The translations under genes were made by a program, and so were the position numbers. 64,000 nt of DNA from Brachionus plicatilis (taxonomy: Eukaryota > Rotifera > Eurotatoria > Ploima > Brachionidae): NCBI GenBank assembly GCA_010279815.1, contig QEOQ01000180.1, positions 1,833,214 to 1,897,213 of the forward strand. The letters run 5' to 3'. This document shows positions 10,779 through 22,323 of this stretch, piece by piece (within the stretch, counting starts at the first letter, position 1; each line of letters starts with the position of its first letter). The notes beneath the pieces were generated by a model. The model did not search any database and was not told the DNA's origin. It saw only the letters and a program-made list of their open reading frames with translations.

Positions 10779-13075
10779 TTAAACAAAATTTTCCAAGCAT
10801 TCTTTTAAAGATGGCTTAAAAATCATAACTGGTTTGAAATTTAGTAAATTATAGGAATCAGTGATGTCTAATTGAGCATTTTTTGGCCGAAGTGAAAAAT
10901 CTGTTGTCAAATCTGGTTGAATAAACTCATTTGGTATGTTATAAAACTCAGCCATAATGCCACAAATTTCATACTTTGTGAAAGATTCGAGACCACTGCA
11001 GTGAAATATGCCTTTTACTTGGTTGGGCTCAGACCCATTCTTAAATCAAAAAACAATAAAATAAATTATTTAGATTAGAAAATACTTCTTCAAAATATTT
11101 AATTATTAAACGGGTCAAAAATCTCGACACGTCAAGACAGTGGGTGGGATATCTTGTTTGCTGATGATCGACTTTAATAGGGGCTTGTTTTCTTACATTT
11201 CCTATCAAAACATTTATAGCACTTTCACCATAATTTTGCGGCTCGGTAAATCCATATAATACTGGTACACGAACGATACAGTGATCTTAAAAGAAAAAAA
11301 ATTAAGTCAATAAAATTTTCATTTAGAATAAAGACTTACTTTTAGAAACTTCTGTAGTAACAACTTCTCCGCTTAGTTTACTAATACCATATTTGTTAAG
11401 TGGATTAGGTTTATCATTTGGCTTATAGGGGGCATTTTTACCATCAAAAACATAATCAGTACTGATGTAAATGAACAAGATCCCCAATCGATCTGAAAAT
11501 TATAAATCTTTTTTAAGCTTTTAGTAAAAAAAATTTTAGATCAAAAGTAATAACTTGTATATCAACTACTTGAATAATTTTATTGACTATTGTATATGAA
11601 ATTGAATTATGTTTTTAAACTCTAAATTTTGTAAAAATATGACATTTACATATATGTTTAAAAAACAATTAATTTTGAAATTAAATAAAAAGAATACGAA
11701 GAGTTAAAATAATTGATTTAAAATTCTAGTGTAATTTTTTAGCTCAATTGTTTAAAATTTTTAATTTTTTGCTTTGAAAATCAATTTTTGCCCTAATTAA
11801 GAAAATTAAAAGTCACCCGATAATCATTTTTATTTTTTTCAAATTTTTAGAAAAAAAAAAAATTTGCGTAAACAGATCAAAATGGAACAAATCTTTAGGA
11901 GAAAAGGTTATTTTTGAGTGAATCTTTTTAGGTGCCCCAATGCATAAAGCGTAGTCTCAGACATTCTTATCTTTGATATTTTTGAAATTTAAACTCAGAT
12001 AAAATAAATTTATAAAAAAAATTTTACCCAAGAAATGTAAAGAAATTTACCAACTTAAAAAAAATAAATTTTGAGCTAAAGGTCATTCAAATTATTAACA
12101 AAAGTTAAGTTTTGACCAGGAACTAAAAACCAGTTTTTATCGCTCTTTTTAAAACAAGTATTAAACATATATTTATCTATATATTATTGGAGGACAAGTG
12201 TCATTTATTAGTAAACATGTTCTAGAAAATAACGTAAACCTTTTTTCTGTAAATAAACCTTTGGAACTAAATTTTTGAATTTTCTTAATTATAAAAAAAA
12301 CATATTTTTTTTTTAAATGCCAAACTTTTGAGCAACCTTTTTTAAACACCAGTAAATTTAATTGTTCACAAACAAATTTCTGAATATAAAAAAAAATTAT
12401 TTTATTTAAAAATTTAAGTTAAAATTCAAATTTTCAAGCAAAAATTAAGTCAAAATTACTCTAATGTATAAGAACTAAATTTTTATGACTAAAAGTGAAA
12501 ACTATTAAATGTGACAATTGTCAATATTCCTTTTGATTTAAGGTTAAAAGGGATCTAAAAATCTCCCAGGCGTACATGAATAAAATTTCTGCTTGATTTT
12601 CTCTTAATTTTTTATAAATGGTTTAAAAAAATTGAGCCTTCTACGAATATAAAATTAATTTAAATAAAAACAAAATGGTACCTGCAATTTTAGCTAGATT
12701 TTCAGTTGCATCTTTATTTAGCCTAAGAGCCGCTTCAAAATCATTTTCAACTGATTCAACGTTTTTCACAGCTGCTGAATGAATAATGACGTTTGGCTAT
12801 TTAATTTTTTTAATTTAAGATAATTAATTATATTTCAATCTTACCTTAAATTCCTGAATCACTTGTTCAACTTGATCAAAATTTTTTATGTCAACTGCTC
12901 TTAGTTTATTTTTTGTTCTTGAATGACAAAGACCTAGACATTCAAAGACATAATTTTGTACACCATCAACTGGATACTTTGACTGAAGATTAGTGTCTTC
13001 AAGATACTTCATAATTTGTCTTCCCAATAACCCTGACGCGCCAGTAATCAAAACTTTTAAATTTTTCCCAGACAT
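10779..13075 (-). CDS. MAT2B: Methionine adenosyltransferase regulatory beta subunit
   Basis: Regulatory subunit of the MAT2A S-adenosylmethionine synthase; an extended short-chain dehydrogenase/dTDP-rhamnose-reductase fold. Exons on the - strand: 12845-13075, 12682-12796, 11340-11492, 11086-11285, 10779-11039, together 319 residues (human about 334). Seen: N-terminal dinucleotide motif VLITGASGLLGRQIMKYL, PNVIIHSAA, ISTDYVFDG, then the YxxxK pair in YGISKLSGE, RVPVLYGFTEP, RYPTHCLDV, IFHCSGLESFTKYEI and RPKNAQLD near the end, all in family order. The second intron (11493-12681) is nearly 1.2 kb and without a recognised element. It is divergent from NEDP1 with only 175 bp between starts. Confidence 0.93.
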
Positions 13076-13250
13076 TTCTTAATCTAGAGAAACAATATCA
13101 AAAAATATTTTATTAAAAGAACGCTTTTCAAACTTTATTATTCATTTCTAACAATAAAATATTTTTACCATGCATTAAAAACTTAATTTTATAAATTTTT
13201 TCCTCACAGATAGTCTAAAATTTATTCTCATATTTTTATTTTTAGTAAAG
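13076..13250. promoter_or_regulatory. Shared divergent promoter of MAT2B and NEDP1
   Basis: Only 175 bp separate two start codons facing away from each other, so both promoters and 5' leaders must sit here or overlap. An acceptor-like TTTTTAG lies 5 bp before the NEDP1 ATG and CTCTAG lies 8 bp before the MAT2B ATG. No core promoter element was recognised. Confidence 0.55.
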
Positions 13251-13973
13251 ATGGATCCTTTAATTCTGAGTTTCAATGATTCTCTTGTGTATCAATCCGA
13301 TTTGAGTCTTTTGGATGAAGGAAAATGGCTAAATGATAGAATAATAGGCTTTGTTTTTGATTACTTTGAAAACGAAGTCTTTAAGAAAGAATGTGATCAA
13401 AATTTATTCGCATTCATAAATCCGAGTACGGTTCAGTATTTAAAACTTTGTGAAAGTCTTGATGAAGCAGCGACGTGCTTTTTGGAACCTTTAAATTTAA
13501 AAGAGAAAAAAATTGTATTTCTTCCATTAAACAGCAACCCAAGTTTTGATGCTGGAGGCTCTCATTGGAGTTTTTTAGTCGTAGATAATAGAAATTCAAC
13601 AATTAAACATTTGGATTCTATCGGATCCAATTTTAAAGAAGCTGAAATATTTTATAAAAAATACAAAAAATTTCTTAATCTAAAAGGATTAGAAAGTATT
13701 AAAAGTTTTCCAGAACAAACAAATAGTTCGGATTGTGGAGCATATTCAATAGGTAATCGAAAAAAACTGACCATATTTTTCAATAAAGTATGATTTATTT
13801 TTGTAGCTGGAATTGAATTGATAGCTGAATATTTAAAAAGAAAAACTGATGCCAATTTGACTGAGATTAAATATGAACTCATCGACGAAAATTATATTTC
13901 AGATTTAAGAAAAAAATATAAAAATTTGATTCTTTTATTGTCTTCTTTGGAAAAGACAAAAGAAAAGATTTAA
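13251..13973 (+). CDS. SENP8: NEDD8-specific protease NEDP1/SENP8
   Basis: Cysteine protease of the Ulp1/SENP (C48) family that processes NEDD8 and removes it from non-cullin targets. Exons 13251-13752 and 13807-13973 give 222 residues (human 212). Seen: start DPLILSFNDSLVYQSDLSLL, GKWLNDRIIGF, catalytic His in GGSHWSFLVVD, Asp in HLDSIGSN, and Gln and Cys in PEQTNSSDCGAYSI. The splice falls right after the catalytic Cys region and restores AYSIAGIELIAEYL. All catalytic residues are present. Poly(A) hexamer at 14037-14042. Confidence 0.93.
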
Positions 13974-14796
13974 GATACAATTCTTAAAATCAGATTGATA
14001 TTTTTTTTTGAAATATCTAATTTTTTAAATCATTAAAATAAATATAAACAAAAATTTTACTTTTTCACAGAAAACAATTTTCGAAATTATTTGTAATAAC
14101 TCAGGTTCATAAGTTTTTTAAAAAAAATTTATGATTTTATTTAAAAAACAAGTTGTATCGAACTATAATTCCTTCTTGTGTGAAATAAAATTACTGATTA
14201 AAAAGTCAGTGTCCAAAAAATGCTAGTTTCATCCTGAATAAAATTAAGTATTCAAATTGAAATGCTTGAAAAAACTACAATATTTTTGAATTTGAAAAAT
14301 CTTAAAATGGGGGCATTTTTCATATCCTAATTGTGAAAAATGATGACGCACTTCTTCTTAGAAAATGTAGATGTCATGCCCATTTAAAGAGAAACATTCG
14401 ATTTAAATTAATTATAAGCCATAATTTTTTTTTATATAGAGATAAATAGAATTTATAATACTTTTGGTATTTTTCTAATTAATTTAGTGTCAAAATGATA
14501 AAAAAAGTGTCATTTTATTGTCTTATTTTTTTTTATTAATTGGTGTAATTCTAATAAATTTGAGTTAAAAATAATGAATTTTGCTGTATTTTATTCAATA
14601 TTTGTGGTACATGAAATAAATAAGTCTTTATAATCTGTAAAAAAAAATCAAAACTGATTGTATGTTTTTATATAATTTTTTTTCCAAACCTATATACCAA
14701 TCTTGCAAAAAGTATGAAGAATGAAATTAAAAATATCCCCATTAATTAAATTTAATTTATTTTAGTTAATTTAGATAAATTTCTGGTATATTTGAA
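13974..14796. other. 3' flank of NEDP1, non-coding
   Basis: Contains the NEDP1 poly(A) signal AATAAA at 14037-14042; otherwise AT-rich and featureless up to the hAT element. Confidence 0.5.
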
Positions 14797-14804
14797 GTTA
14801 TTAT

Positions 14805-15212
14805 TAGGGGTGGGAAACCGGTTTAAAGGAATATCGGTTCGATTTTGGAACCGGTTTATGGAACCGGTTCGATTTTGGAACCGGTTTATGGAACCGGTTC
14901 GTTTTGTAAACCGGTTTGTCGAACCAGTTCGATTTGTAAACCGGTTTATGAAACCGGTTCTAATTTAAAACGTTCAATTTTGAATTAAAGAAAATTTAAG
15001 AAAAGAATTTTTTATTTTTATTTTTTACATATGAATTGAACTTTTCTTAATTGTTTAATTGAAAAAATATAAGATTAATAAAGAAAAAAATTTTTTTGAG
15101 CCAAAAATCTTCTTTTTATTCCGCTGATATAAGCGGTTTAATACAAGACCGGTTTAAAAAACGAACCGGTTCGACAAACCGGTTTACAAGACGAACCGGT
15201 TTCCCACCCCTA
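14805..15212. mobile_element. hAT-type MITE with internal AACCGGTT repeats
   Basis: A 408-bp non-coding unit with inverted ends TAGGGGTGGGAAACCGGTT, flanked on both sides by an exact 8-bp duplication GTTATTAT (14797-14804 and 15213-15220). The TIR form and 8-bp duplication are hAT hallmarks. The left third carries several direct copies of a 16-18-bp unit built on AACCGGTT(T/C) with TTTGGAACCGG spacers, and the right end carries inverted copies of the same unit. Confidence 0.88.
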
Positions 15213-16019
15213 GTTATTATAAAATGAGTGAATGAGAAAAAAAGAATTTATAAACTTTAACCGTTTCATCATTAATTTTTTACTTTAGGTTAAAGTAAAT
15301 TAAAAAATAAAGATAAAAAAAAATTAGAGTTTTTTATTCAAATTTTATGGTATTAGAACTAAATTTCTCAAAATTAAACTAAATATAATAAAATAATCTC
15401 ATTTTTTTAAAATCCATTCTACAATGATTCAAAACATTACAATTATTTTTTTGTGATCATTACAAAAATTTAATTAAAAAAGAATCACAAGATTAAGACA
15501 TTAGGTAAGATTTTTGTTGGTAACTAGCCTTCATCCAAAAGCATAATAAATACAGTTCTATTTATTCCATTTTTTTGAAAACATTAATTTATTTTTCAAG
15601 GTTTAATGTATCCAAAAGTATCTAGTCATTAAAGCCTGATCAGCTTGAGCATCGTTAATTTCTCAAAAGATCAATTTAATTTGAATATTTTTAAAGATTT
15701 TTTTTTATTTTTCAAAGATTTCAGAGCTGAGAAATTTATTTGAAAAAAATTTCCCTAAATTAAAAGAGATCATAAAATTATTATTTTATTCTTGTAAATT
15801 AAAATTTAATTATTTTAAATGACTTGAAATTTTATGTCTATAATAATTTAACCAACTAAAATAAAGGCTTAAATATCTAAAAAAAAATAAAAATAAAACT
15901 ATTTATTTTTCATGTATGTTCTAATTAAATATTTTTTAAATATCGCTTTCTAATAAAATTCAAAGCTGAATTATTTTTTGTTTTAACTCCATGAATAGTC
16001 AGCAATAAAATTTTACAAT
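15213..16019. other. Intergenic between hAT MITE and TIR-propeller gene
   Basis: AT-rich 3' flank of the TIR gene. Nothing recognised. Confidence 0.5.
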
Positions 16020-19000
16020 TTAGCTAGTTGAAGATGTTTGTACTTTTGATTTATCCAAAGCAAAAATACTTGACTTGAAATTCTTCTTCTCATCAGAGAG
16101 TATAAAGACATAGTTTTTGGATGAGGTTAGTCTTGAAAAATTGGCTTTGGACGCATCTAAATTAGAATGCAAGCGTCTGTATCTAAGATCAGTATTAGCC
16201 GATTGCTGTTCTTGGCTCGCTTTTTGATTTTTTTGTGATATTCTGCCACCATAAAGAACTCGTCTGTCAACAAAAAGCAAGCATTTTTCAAACTGATCAT
16301 AATAAATATCCTGGATACAGTTCAGTGCATCATGCTTGATTGTAAAATTTTTATTAAATGCCACCAGTCCACTACTAGAACTAATATAAATAGTCTCACT
16401 TTCTTTTTCATCATATGACAAGGCAAGAGCTCTCGGGTCTTTGAGCGAATTATCCTGAGACTTCAAGCATCTTTTCTTGGAACCAGTGGTCTTTTTGAAC
16501 CAATAAATTTTACTATTTGTCGAATCGATCAATATTATACAGCCATTTTTTTCATCATTGTAGACTCGGGTGAAAATGGGTGGTCTATCTGCCTTGGATA
16601 AATTCGAGTCGTTTGCGGTTAAATTTGACGTGTTAACAGGGTTTATGAAATGTTGCTTTTCCGTAGGTGTTGGTGGCAGTTTAACAGATTCACTATTCGA
16701 AAAGCAGCAAAGTGTTTTAATATAGATGATAGTCTCTGTTATTTTGTGGTTAAAACTATATAACTCAACAGTGTACTTGAATACATCTTCCTGGTTCGGA
16801 TCTTCTTGTTTAAACTTCCATCTATTGAGCAAAATTAAATTGCCTTTGGCATCAAAGCACATATCTATTAAAGTTTTAAGTCCCATCTTGTAGTGTTGAG
16901 CATCGTTTCCATTAAATTTAGGCCTCAAAGTGAATCGACTAAAGTCCCATTTGTCTTTGAGGGGTCTGACTAAATGAAAGTCACCCTTTTCAGAGGCAAC
17001 TAAAAGCAGATCATCTTTTATTAGAGAAAAACAGCTAATATAATCATTATTTAGGTGAAAAACAAGTTCCATCATGATGTCTTGATTAGGTGATTTAGAT
17101 GGCTTTAATTCGTATACCTCTTGGTAATCTGCATCTTCTATATCGGCTTCTTTTCCATGGCAAACAAATGACATGAGCTCATCTTTTTCGCGAGTATAAA
17201 AATCGTATTGAGTTAAGTCTGGTCGACTTTGGTGAATTTGAAAACTGTGCTTAGCACTTGTCTCTGGACTCTTATTTGGACTATCTTGGCTCAATTCGTG
17301 CCTTTTTTTTACGTCAAGCTTCATGTTGGCCATGCTGTTGTCTAATTTTTGAGCTTCTGAATTTTTCTGGTCGTTTTTCAAGTACATAAAGTCGCCTAGT
17401 TTATAAGGCGCAGGAACATCAGTAAAATTTATGGTTTTACCATTGACTTTGGTTTGCATACAATAAACATTTAGACTGCTGCTGTTACTGTGGTTATCAG
17501 ATTCGGAATCTGAAGAGAGGAGTCCTGCATTCACCGAAATGTTATCTTCAAATTTAAGACGATCTACGTCACTTTTGCTGGTTCTTGGGTTCAGAGTAGT
17601 GTTGTTGTTTAAGTCTGGCGAAGAGGACTGATTCAAGGCTTTTCTAGAGTTTGATTCAATGAAATTTTCAATCTCATTCATTGTATACTTAAAACATATA
17701 GCTTTATAGTCTTCAGCTAAATTTAAAATTAAAATAATAAAAATTGATCATTTTTAATTTAAATTAAATCTAAAAAATTTTACCTAAAATTTGATTGCCT
17801 CTGATTTTGTACGACATAGCATACAAATGTCTGACGAAAAGTAATGGATTTAGCAAAACGTCTCTGAAAATTAATTTAAAAAAATAGTTTTAACTTCAAA
17901 ATTTTTTTAGTTGTTATTGCTTGAAATTATTTGAAAAATTATCTTCGCATTTTTGTTTAAGTCTTACAGAAAAAAGACAAAATTATTTTCAAAATTCTGA
18001 AAACTAAAATAGGAAGAAATAAAGTTATTTAAAATTGATTATTTAATTTTTATTTAAATACCTGTACAACATTAAAGGCTACACTGGAATCTATTATAAG
18101 ATAAGAGTTTAAATTTTTCTAAATTTGATAAAAACTTATATTCAAATAAAATTTTCGACAAGGAACATTTTTGTATGATGAAATTATCCAAGGCAATTTA
18201 ACCTTAAAAGATATAAGGTTTCTAAGGCAATTAGCCAATTATAGCCAAAAAATGCTGAAAATTGTTGAAATAAACCAAAAAATTTAAATTTTTTCCTAAA
18301 AATTTGAATTTTAAAAATAAAAAAGATTTTATATATGATAAAAGTTTACTTTTTTTCTCAGTAGAAAAGAGGATAAAAAATCTTTTTTTTATTTATTGTA
18401 ACTAAGATGATCATGATCAAAATTGAATACATCATCGAAAATATTAAGCTTGCACCATGAAAAATAATTTTTTTTATGGATCCAAAGGATTTCAGGAAAA
18501 ATTCTGTTTATTTTTTCAATCAAAATGATGAAATTAAAAGTAAAATATTAAATATTGCTAAACCAAATATTGAATTCAATGAGAAAATTATATAATAATA
18601 ATTAAAATTTCTTTTAAAGGTATTAATATTAATTAACCACATAGCAATTTTAATTTTACAAACAATTTCTACTATATAACCCTCTCAGTTCCTTCTAATT
18701 TCTTTATTACATATGTACTGTAAATTATGTCTATTGACTCTAAAAACTTTCAAGTTCTTCTTCTTCTATAATTTTCCTTGTATAGCACAATGTGTTAAGT
18801 GACCTCCTAGTAGGCCCACACTTGTCGTAGTTTTTATTATTATTATTATTAATTTACAAGATAAATTCTCTCTTAAAAATACAAAATTTGGTTAAGAAAG
18901 AACAAATTCTTTTACTAGACGGGTCAAATAATTTTTTTAATACTTTTAACAAAATTCATTTCTGCATTCAAATCGATGATCTAAAAGCCTTAAAAAAAAA

Positions 19001-19747
19001 ACAAAAACGATTTTAAGTGTACAAAATTTTAAATTTATGATAGGATATGGTAGTATATTTTAAGAATGAATTTTTCCCAAAACATTTTCATTATACGATC
19101 GAGTCTAATTAAAATTGTTGATTTTAATTTTTAATTTTTGTTTCCAAGACTTTAAAGAGAATGATAAAAAGTTTATTTTTCTAATTGATCAAATAAATTC
19201 TCACTATCTTTAGATTAAATTTTGATAAAAATCAAAATAAAAAAATCAAAATAGAATCTATGAATAAAATTTAAAATTTTTACCTCATTAGTAGATAAAA
19301 TAACTTGCTTGTTCTCAAGCCAACATTTCCAGTTGGCCGAAATGTTGGTTCCAAGAATATGGGTATTACTGGAATGTTGTTATTGAGCGCAAAATTCAGT
19401 TCATTTGTACAACTGTCCGATTTCGTGTATTCCAGGGTCAAAACTGCGACAACAAATTCTGATTGTGTGATAGCGTCGGCTATTCTTGACATTAAAAATA
19501 ACTGAATATAAAAAATTGAACTGTGTTTAAAGATTTAGTATTAACTATTTATTTACTCAGTCCATAAATCACCAGCGCCGGTTAGGTTGCTTTTGTCCCT
19601 CCAAAGGTGCATATAAGGCTTTAGGCATTCAATTATTTGCTTAACCTGTTCGGTATTCTCCCAATTGTAGGATATCATCACATGTCGACGCGATGAAAGC
19701 TCTGTAGTATGTGGGCTAAGCTTGCTATTCTCAAAACCGTGGCTCAT
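16020..19747 (-). CDS. TIR-domain protein with C-terminal beta-propeller-like domain
   Basis: Four exons (19557-19747, 19284-19484, 17784-17863, 16020-17716) join in frame to 722 residues. Residues about 20-125 form a TIR domain: HVMISYNWEN (box 1), LWRDKSNLTGAGDLWTEIAD, FVVAVLTLEYTKSDSCTNEL, IPVIPIFLEPTFRPTGNVGL. A polar, Ser/Asn-rich linker follows (about 160-360). The last 350 residues look like an NHL/YWTD-style beta-propeller (RVYNDEKNGCIILIDS, NSKIYWFKK, RALALSYD, TIYISSSSGLVAFN). The propeller part is clearly homologous to the neighbouring gene at 19980-21131. By alignment to SARM1 the NADase glutamate position holds Trp, so a scaffold or adaptor role is more likely than NAD cleavage; this is inference. 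TTTTTAG lies 5 bp before the start codon. Function unknown; innate signalling is possible. Intron 2 is 1.4 kb. Confidence 0.75.
18661..18900. repeat. Possible old repeat with ATT tract in TIR-gene intron
   Basis: A patch of less AT-biased, repeat-like sequence inside the 1.4-kb intron, ending in a (TTA)n/(ATT)n run near 18834-18851. Possibly the tail of a retroelement; no coding remnant seen. Confidence 0.25.
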
Positions 19748-19979
19748 TTTACCTAAAAATAAATTTATTTCCAAATCTATGTGTCCAGAAATTTCACCCC
19801 AATTACTGGGCGATCATTGATCATCATTCAAAAGCAAAAATGATTAAATGATTTTATTAATAAATAAAATTAAATATTTTTTCCCGAAAAATTTTCAAAA
19901 AGAAAATGTATGGGACCTGCGAAGTCGAAAGGCAAAATATAAAAAAAAAATTTTATAACTCGAGTCTGAAAAAAATAAC

Positions 19980-21131
19980 TTATAACTTAAGGTGTTCTCG
20001 TTCGATTACAAACAAACTATTTATATCATTTGACATTATAAAAATATGCTTTTGACAAGCTATGACTCGCCTAAAGCCTTTATTTTGGGTCTTATTTGAA
20101 AATATGCGCTTGTATCTCTGCTCATTTGCCATGGTATCAGTTATTCGGGTTCTATAGAGCGCAAATTGGTCTATGAAGTACAGGGAATTGTCTTCTTTAG
20201 AAAACGCTATATCAATTGGCTTTAGAGAGTCGTGTTTGACCGATTGATGATCTGGTCGACAAATAAGCATTCCTTTTTTGCTACATATGTAAATATTTTT
20301 TGGATCAGGTAGAAGAGCAAGTCCGCTAGGGCAATGGATCGATTCGCCATCGGGAGACTTGACACATCGCTTTGCTTGGCAATTGGACGTGTTAAACCAG
20401 TAAACTTTGTGGTTGTTGGCATCGATTGTGACAAAACAACTCTCGGTCTCATCGAGATAAATCCTAACAAATTCAGAGGGTTCATTTTGAGATGTGTTCG
20501 ATCCGGCCTGTGACTGTGAAAGATTCAAGTTTCTCATTAATGTCATTTCATTGTTTTTTTCATTAAAAGAATAAATTTCTATTTTAAATTCGGCTTTTTC
20601 TTTGGCACAATGTTTGGTCAAAATTATAATCTGCTCATTTGTGTTGTCTACGCACAGATCGACCAGCATTTTTTTGCCAATATCATACAAGTCATCGTTG
20701 GGGTTCAGATTTGGTGCCGGACTATCACAATTTAATTTAATTATGGAAATCCATGCTGTCATGCATTTATTAAGGTTAATGATGCCAATTACTCCCTTTT
20801 GGGTTGCCAGCAACAGCGAGCCAGATTTTGTTTCTGCAAAACAGCACAACTTGTCCCCATTAATTGAGTTTTCTGCTTGGTTCAGCACCTGGTCCATGTC
20901 ATCCTTGTTGTCTGAGTGAAATACCAATTCATAAGCATAGAAGTAAGAATGGTTTTTGTTCATTTGAATTTCGATTTCGCCACATTCGTTGACTAGAATT
21001 GCTGCTGGTTTTGCTTCGCTAATTAAGGAACAAAAGTCTATATCACTGCTTGAGGTATTAGGACCGAGAAAATGTTTGGCCGATAGATTATTGTTTGTGT
21101 CTTTGCTCGGAGGGCTTAATTGGTGGCTCAT
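19980..21131 (-). CDS. Beta-propeller-like protein, TIR-less paralogue
   Basis: Single-exon 383-residue protein that I do not recognise as a named family. After a short polar N-terminus, most of it matches the propeller half of the TIR gene just downstream: YELVFHSDN, LLLATQKGVIGIINL, FKIEIYSFNEKN, then VRIYLDETESCFVTIDANNH and KVYWFNTSNCQAKRC (sister: VYNDEKNGCIILIDSTNS, KIYWFKK), SGLALLPDPKNIYICSKKGM, LYFIDQFALYRTRI. Both proteins begin Met-Ser-His and both starts sit just after a TTTTAG acceptor-like site (15 bp here, 5 bp in the sister), so the duplication may include the leader. It has no TIR exon: its own stop is 232 bp before the sister's start. Six-bladed NHL/SMP30-like folding is inferred from the D-x-x-N-x-x-V-x-W-F repeats. 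Confidence 0.7.
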   Translation of the reverse strand: MSHQLSPPSKDTNNNLSAKHFLGPNTSSSDIDFCSLISEAKPAAILVNECGEIEIQMNKNHSYFYAYELVFHSDNKDDMDQVLNQAENSINGDKLCCFAETKSGSLLLATQKGVIGIINLNKCMTAWISIIKLNCDSPAPNLNPNDDLYDIGKKMLVDLCVDNTNEQIIILTKHCAKEKAEFKIEIYSFNEKNNEMTLMRNLNLSQSQAGSNTSQNEPSEFVRIYLDETESCFVTIDANNHKVYWFNTSNCQAKRCVKSPDGESIHCPSGLALLPDPKNIYICSKKGMLICRPDHQSVKHDSLKPIDIAFSKEDNSLYFIDQFALYRTRITDTMANEQRYKRIFSNKTQNKGFRRVIACQKHIFIMSNDINSLFVIEREHLKL

Positions 21132-21562
21132 TCTTTTTTCTTTAACTAAAATTAGGCTTTAGAATGTTCTAAAGTGGTTTTTAAACAAATTTTCAAAAAT
21201 GTGGTTTAATTTTCAATTTTTGTTCGCTTTCGACATTTAATTGTTTGTTTGAAAAAACTTTGATCATTTCATTTGTTATAAAATTTATTGGTGCATTCTA
21301 AATTATACAATTTTTCTAAGTGATTTTCAAAAATTTCTTGTTTTAGTGTTTAATTTTAATTTTTATTTTATTAAATTCACGAGCTTTTCAAAAGAAAAAA
21401 AATGAGAAGAATTTTTTTATGAAAAGCACATAAAAATTGAAAATTAATTTTTTCGACACCAAATTTTTTTAAATAGTTAGTAATACCAAAAAATAATAAA
21501 AAAATAAATACAAAACTCTCAAAAATATTTTTTTTAATTCACTAAAAAAATGTCAAATCTAT

Positions 21563-22020
21563 CTTTTTTTTGCTGATGATCTGGCTTCTTTTTTGTAAGA
21601 AAGAAAATCTCGAAAACATGATTAACAAGTACCATAAAGAATTTGAGCAATGACTTTTCAAATTGAAAATAGAATTGTCTGCTGAAAAGTCATGTTAAAT
21701 GATCTTTGGAAAAAAAAAATCAATTTAGACTTTAAAATTTACGATTTACAATTTAAATCATGAGGAATTAGTTAAATTCACAGGCACCACGTTAGACTCT
21801 AAGCTTACATTTGGTCCAATGGTGGATGATTTAAAAGTGCGCTGTAATTCATAAAATATCTATCAAATAAGTATTGGGCTTGAAACCCAAAACATTAGGA
21901 AACCTATACAAATCTTTAAAACGATCAATTTTACATTTTTCTTTTTCTTGCTTCAATTCATTTTCAGAAACTCACATTAAAAAATTCAAGTTATTCAGAA
22001 CTTAACAGTTCGATCTATTT
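21563..22020 (+). pseudogene. Dead LINE reverse-transcriptase fragment
   Basis: Reading with frame changes and in-frame stops shows the RT active-site box FFADDLASFL, then KENLENMINKYHKEFEQ, KLKIELSAEKS, MIFGKK, and farther on LVKFTGTTLDSKLTFGPMVD, LKVRCNS, KTLGNLYKSLKRSIL and SFSETHIKKFKLF. This is the order of the palm and thumb of jockey/CR1-like LINEs. At least four stops and frame breaks make it non-functional. Confidence 0.75.
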
Positions 22021-22231
22021 TGAAGCTAAAATATGATACCCCCTCCAATAATAAAAGTGTTAAGTGTTTTAAAACATCAAGTCTTTTTTGTGGACATTTG
22101 GTTTTTCATTTTAATAAATAGTTTTTGATTTTTATCCCAAAAAAATAATCAGACGACTTTATTTGTTGTATTTAATTTAATTCAAGGCTTATAATTTTTT
22201 TATATATTTTAATTCTATTCTTAAAAAAAGG

Positions 22232-22323
22232 AAAAATCTTGACTTGTTTTTTTTGAATTTTTGAAACAAGTCAAAGTCCTGACTTGCATTTGACTTGTGA
22301 CTTGTGACTTTTATACAACTCTG
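22232..22323. mobile_element. End fragment of an AAGTCAC-rich MITE family
   Basis: The reverse complement begins CAGAGTTGTATAAAAGTCAC and repeats the ACAAGTC unit, matching the left end of the complete element at 63338-63564. I could not find the opposite end, so the copy is probably truncated. Confidence 0.55.

Noticed and set aside
14820..14965. Evenly spaced AACCGGTT repeats resembling a CRISPR array
   Set aside because: Units and spacers are near-identical to each other, lie inside hAT TIRs with a target duplication, and the genome is eukaryotic.
16020..21131. One giant gene joining both propellers and the TIR domain
   Set aside because: The upstream propeller frame ends at its own stop, and the TIR exon starts with its own Met-Ser-His behind an acceptor-like site; no donor near the first stop restores a frame.
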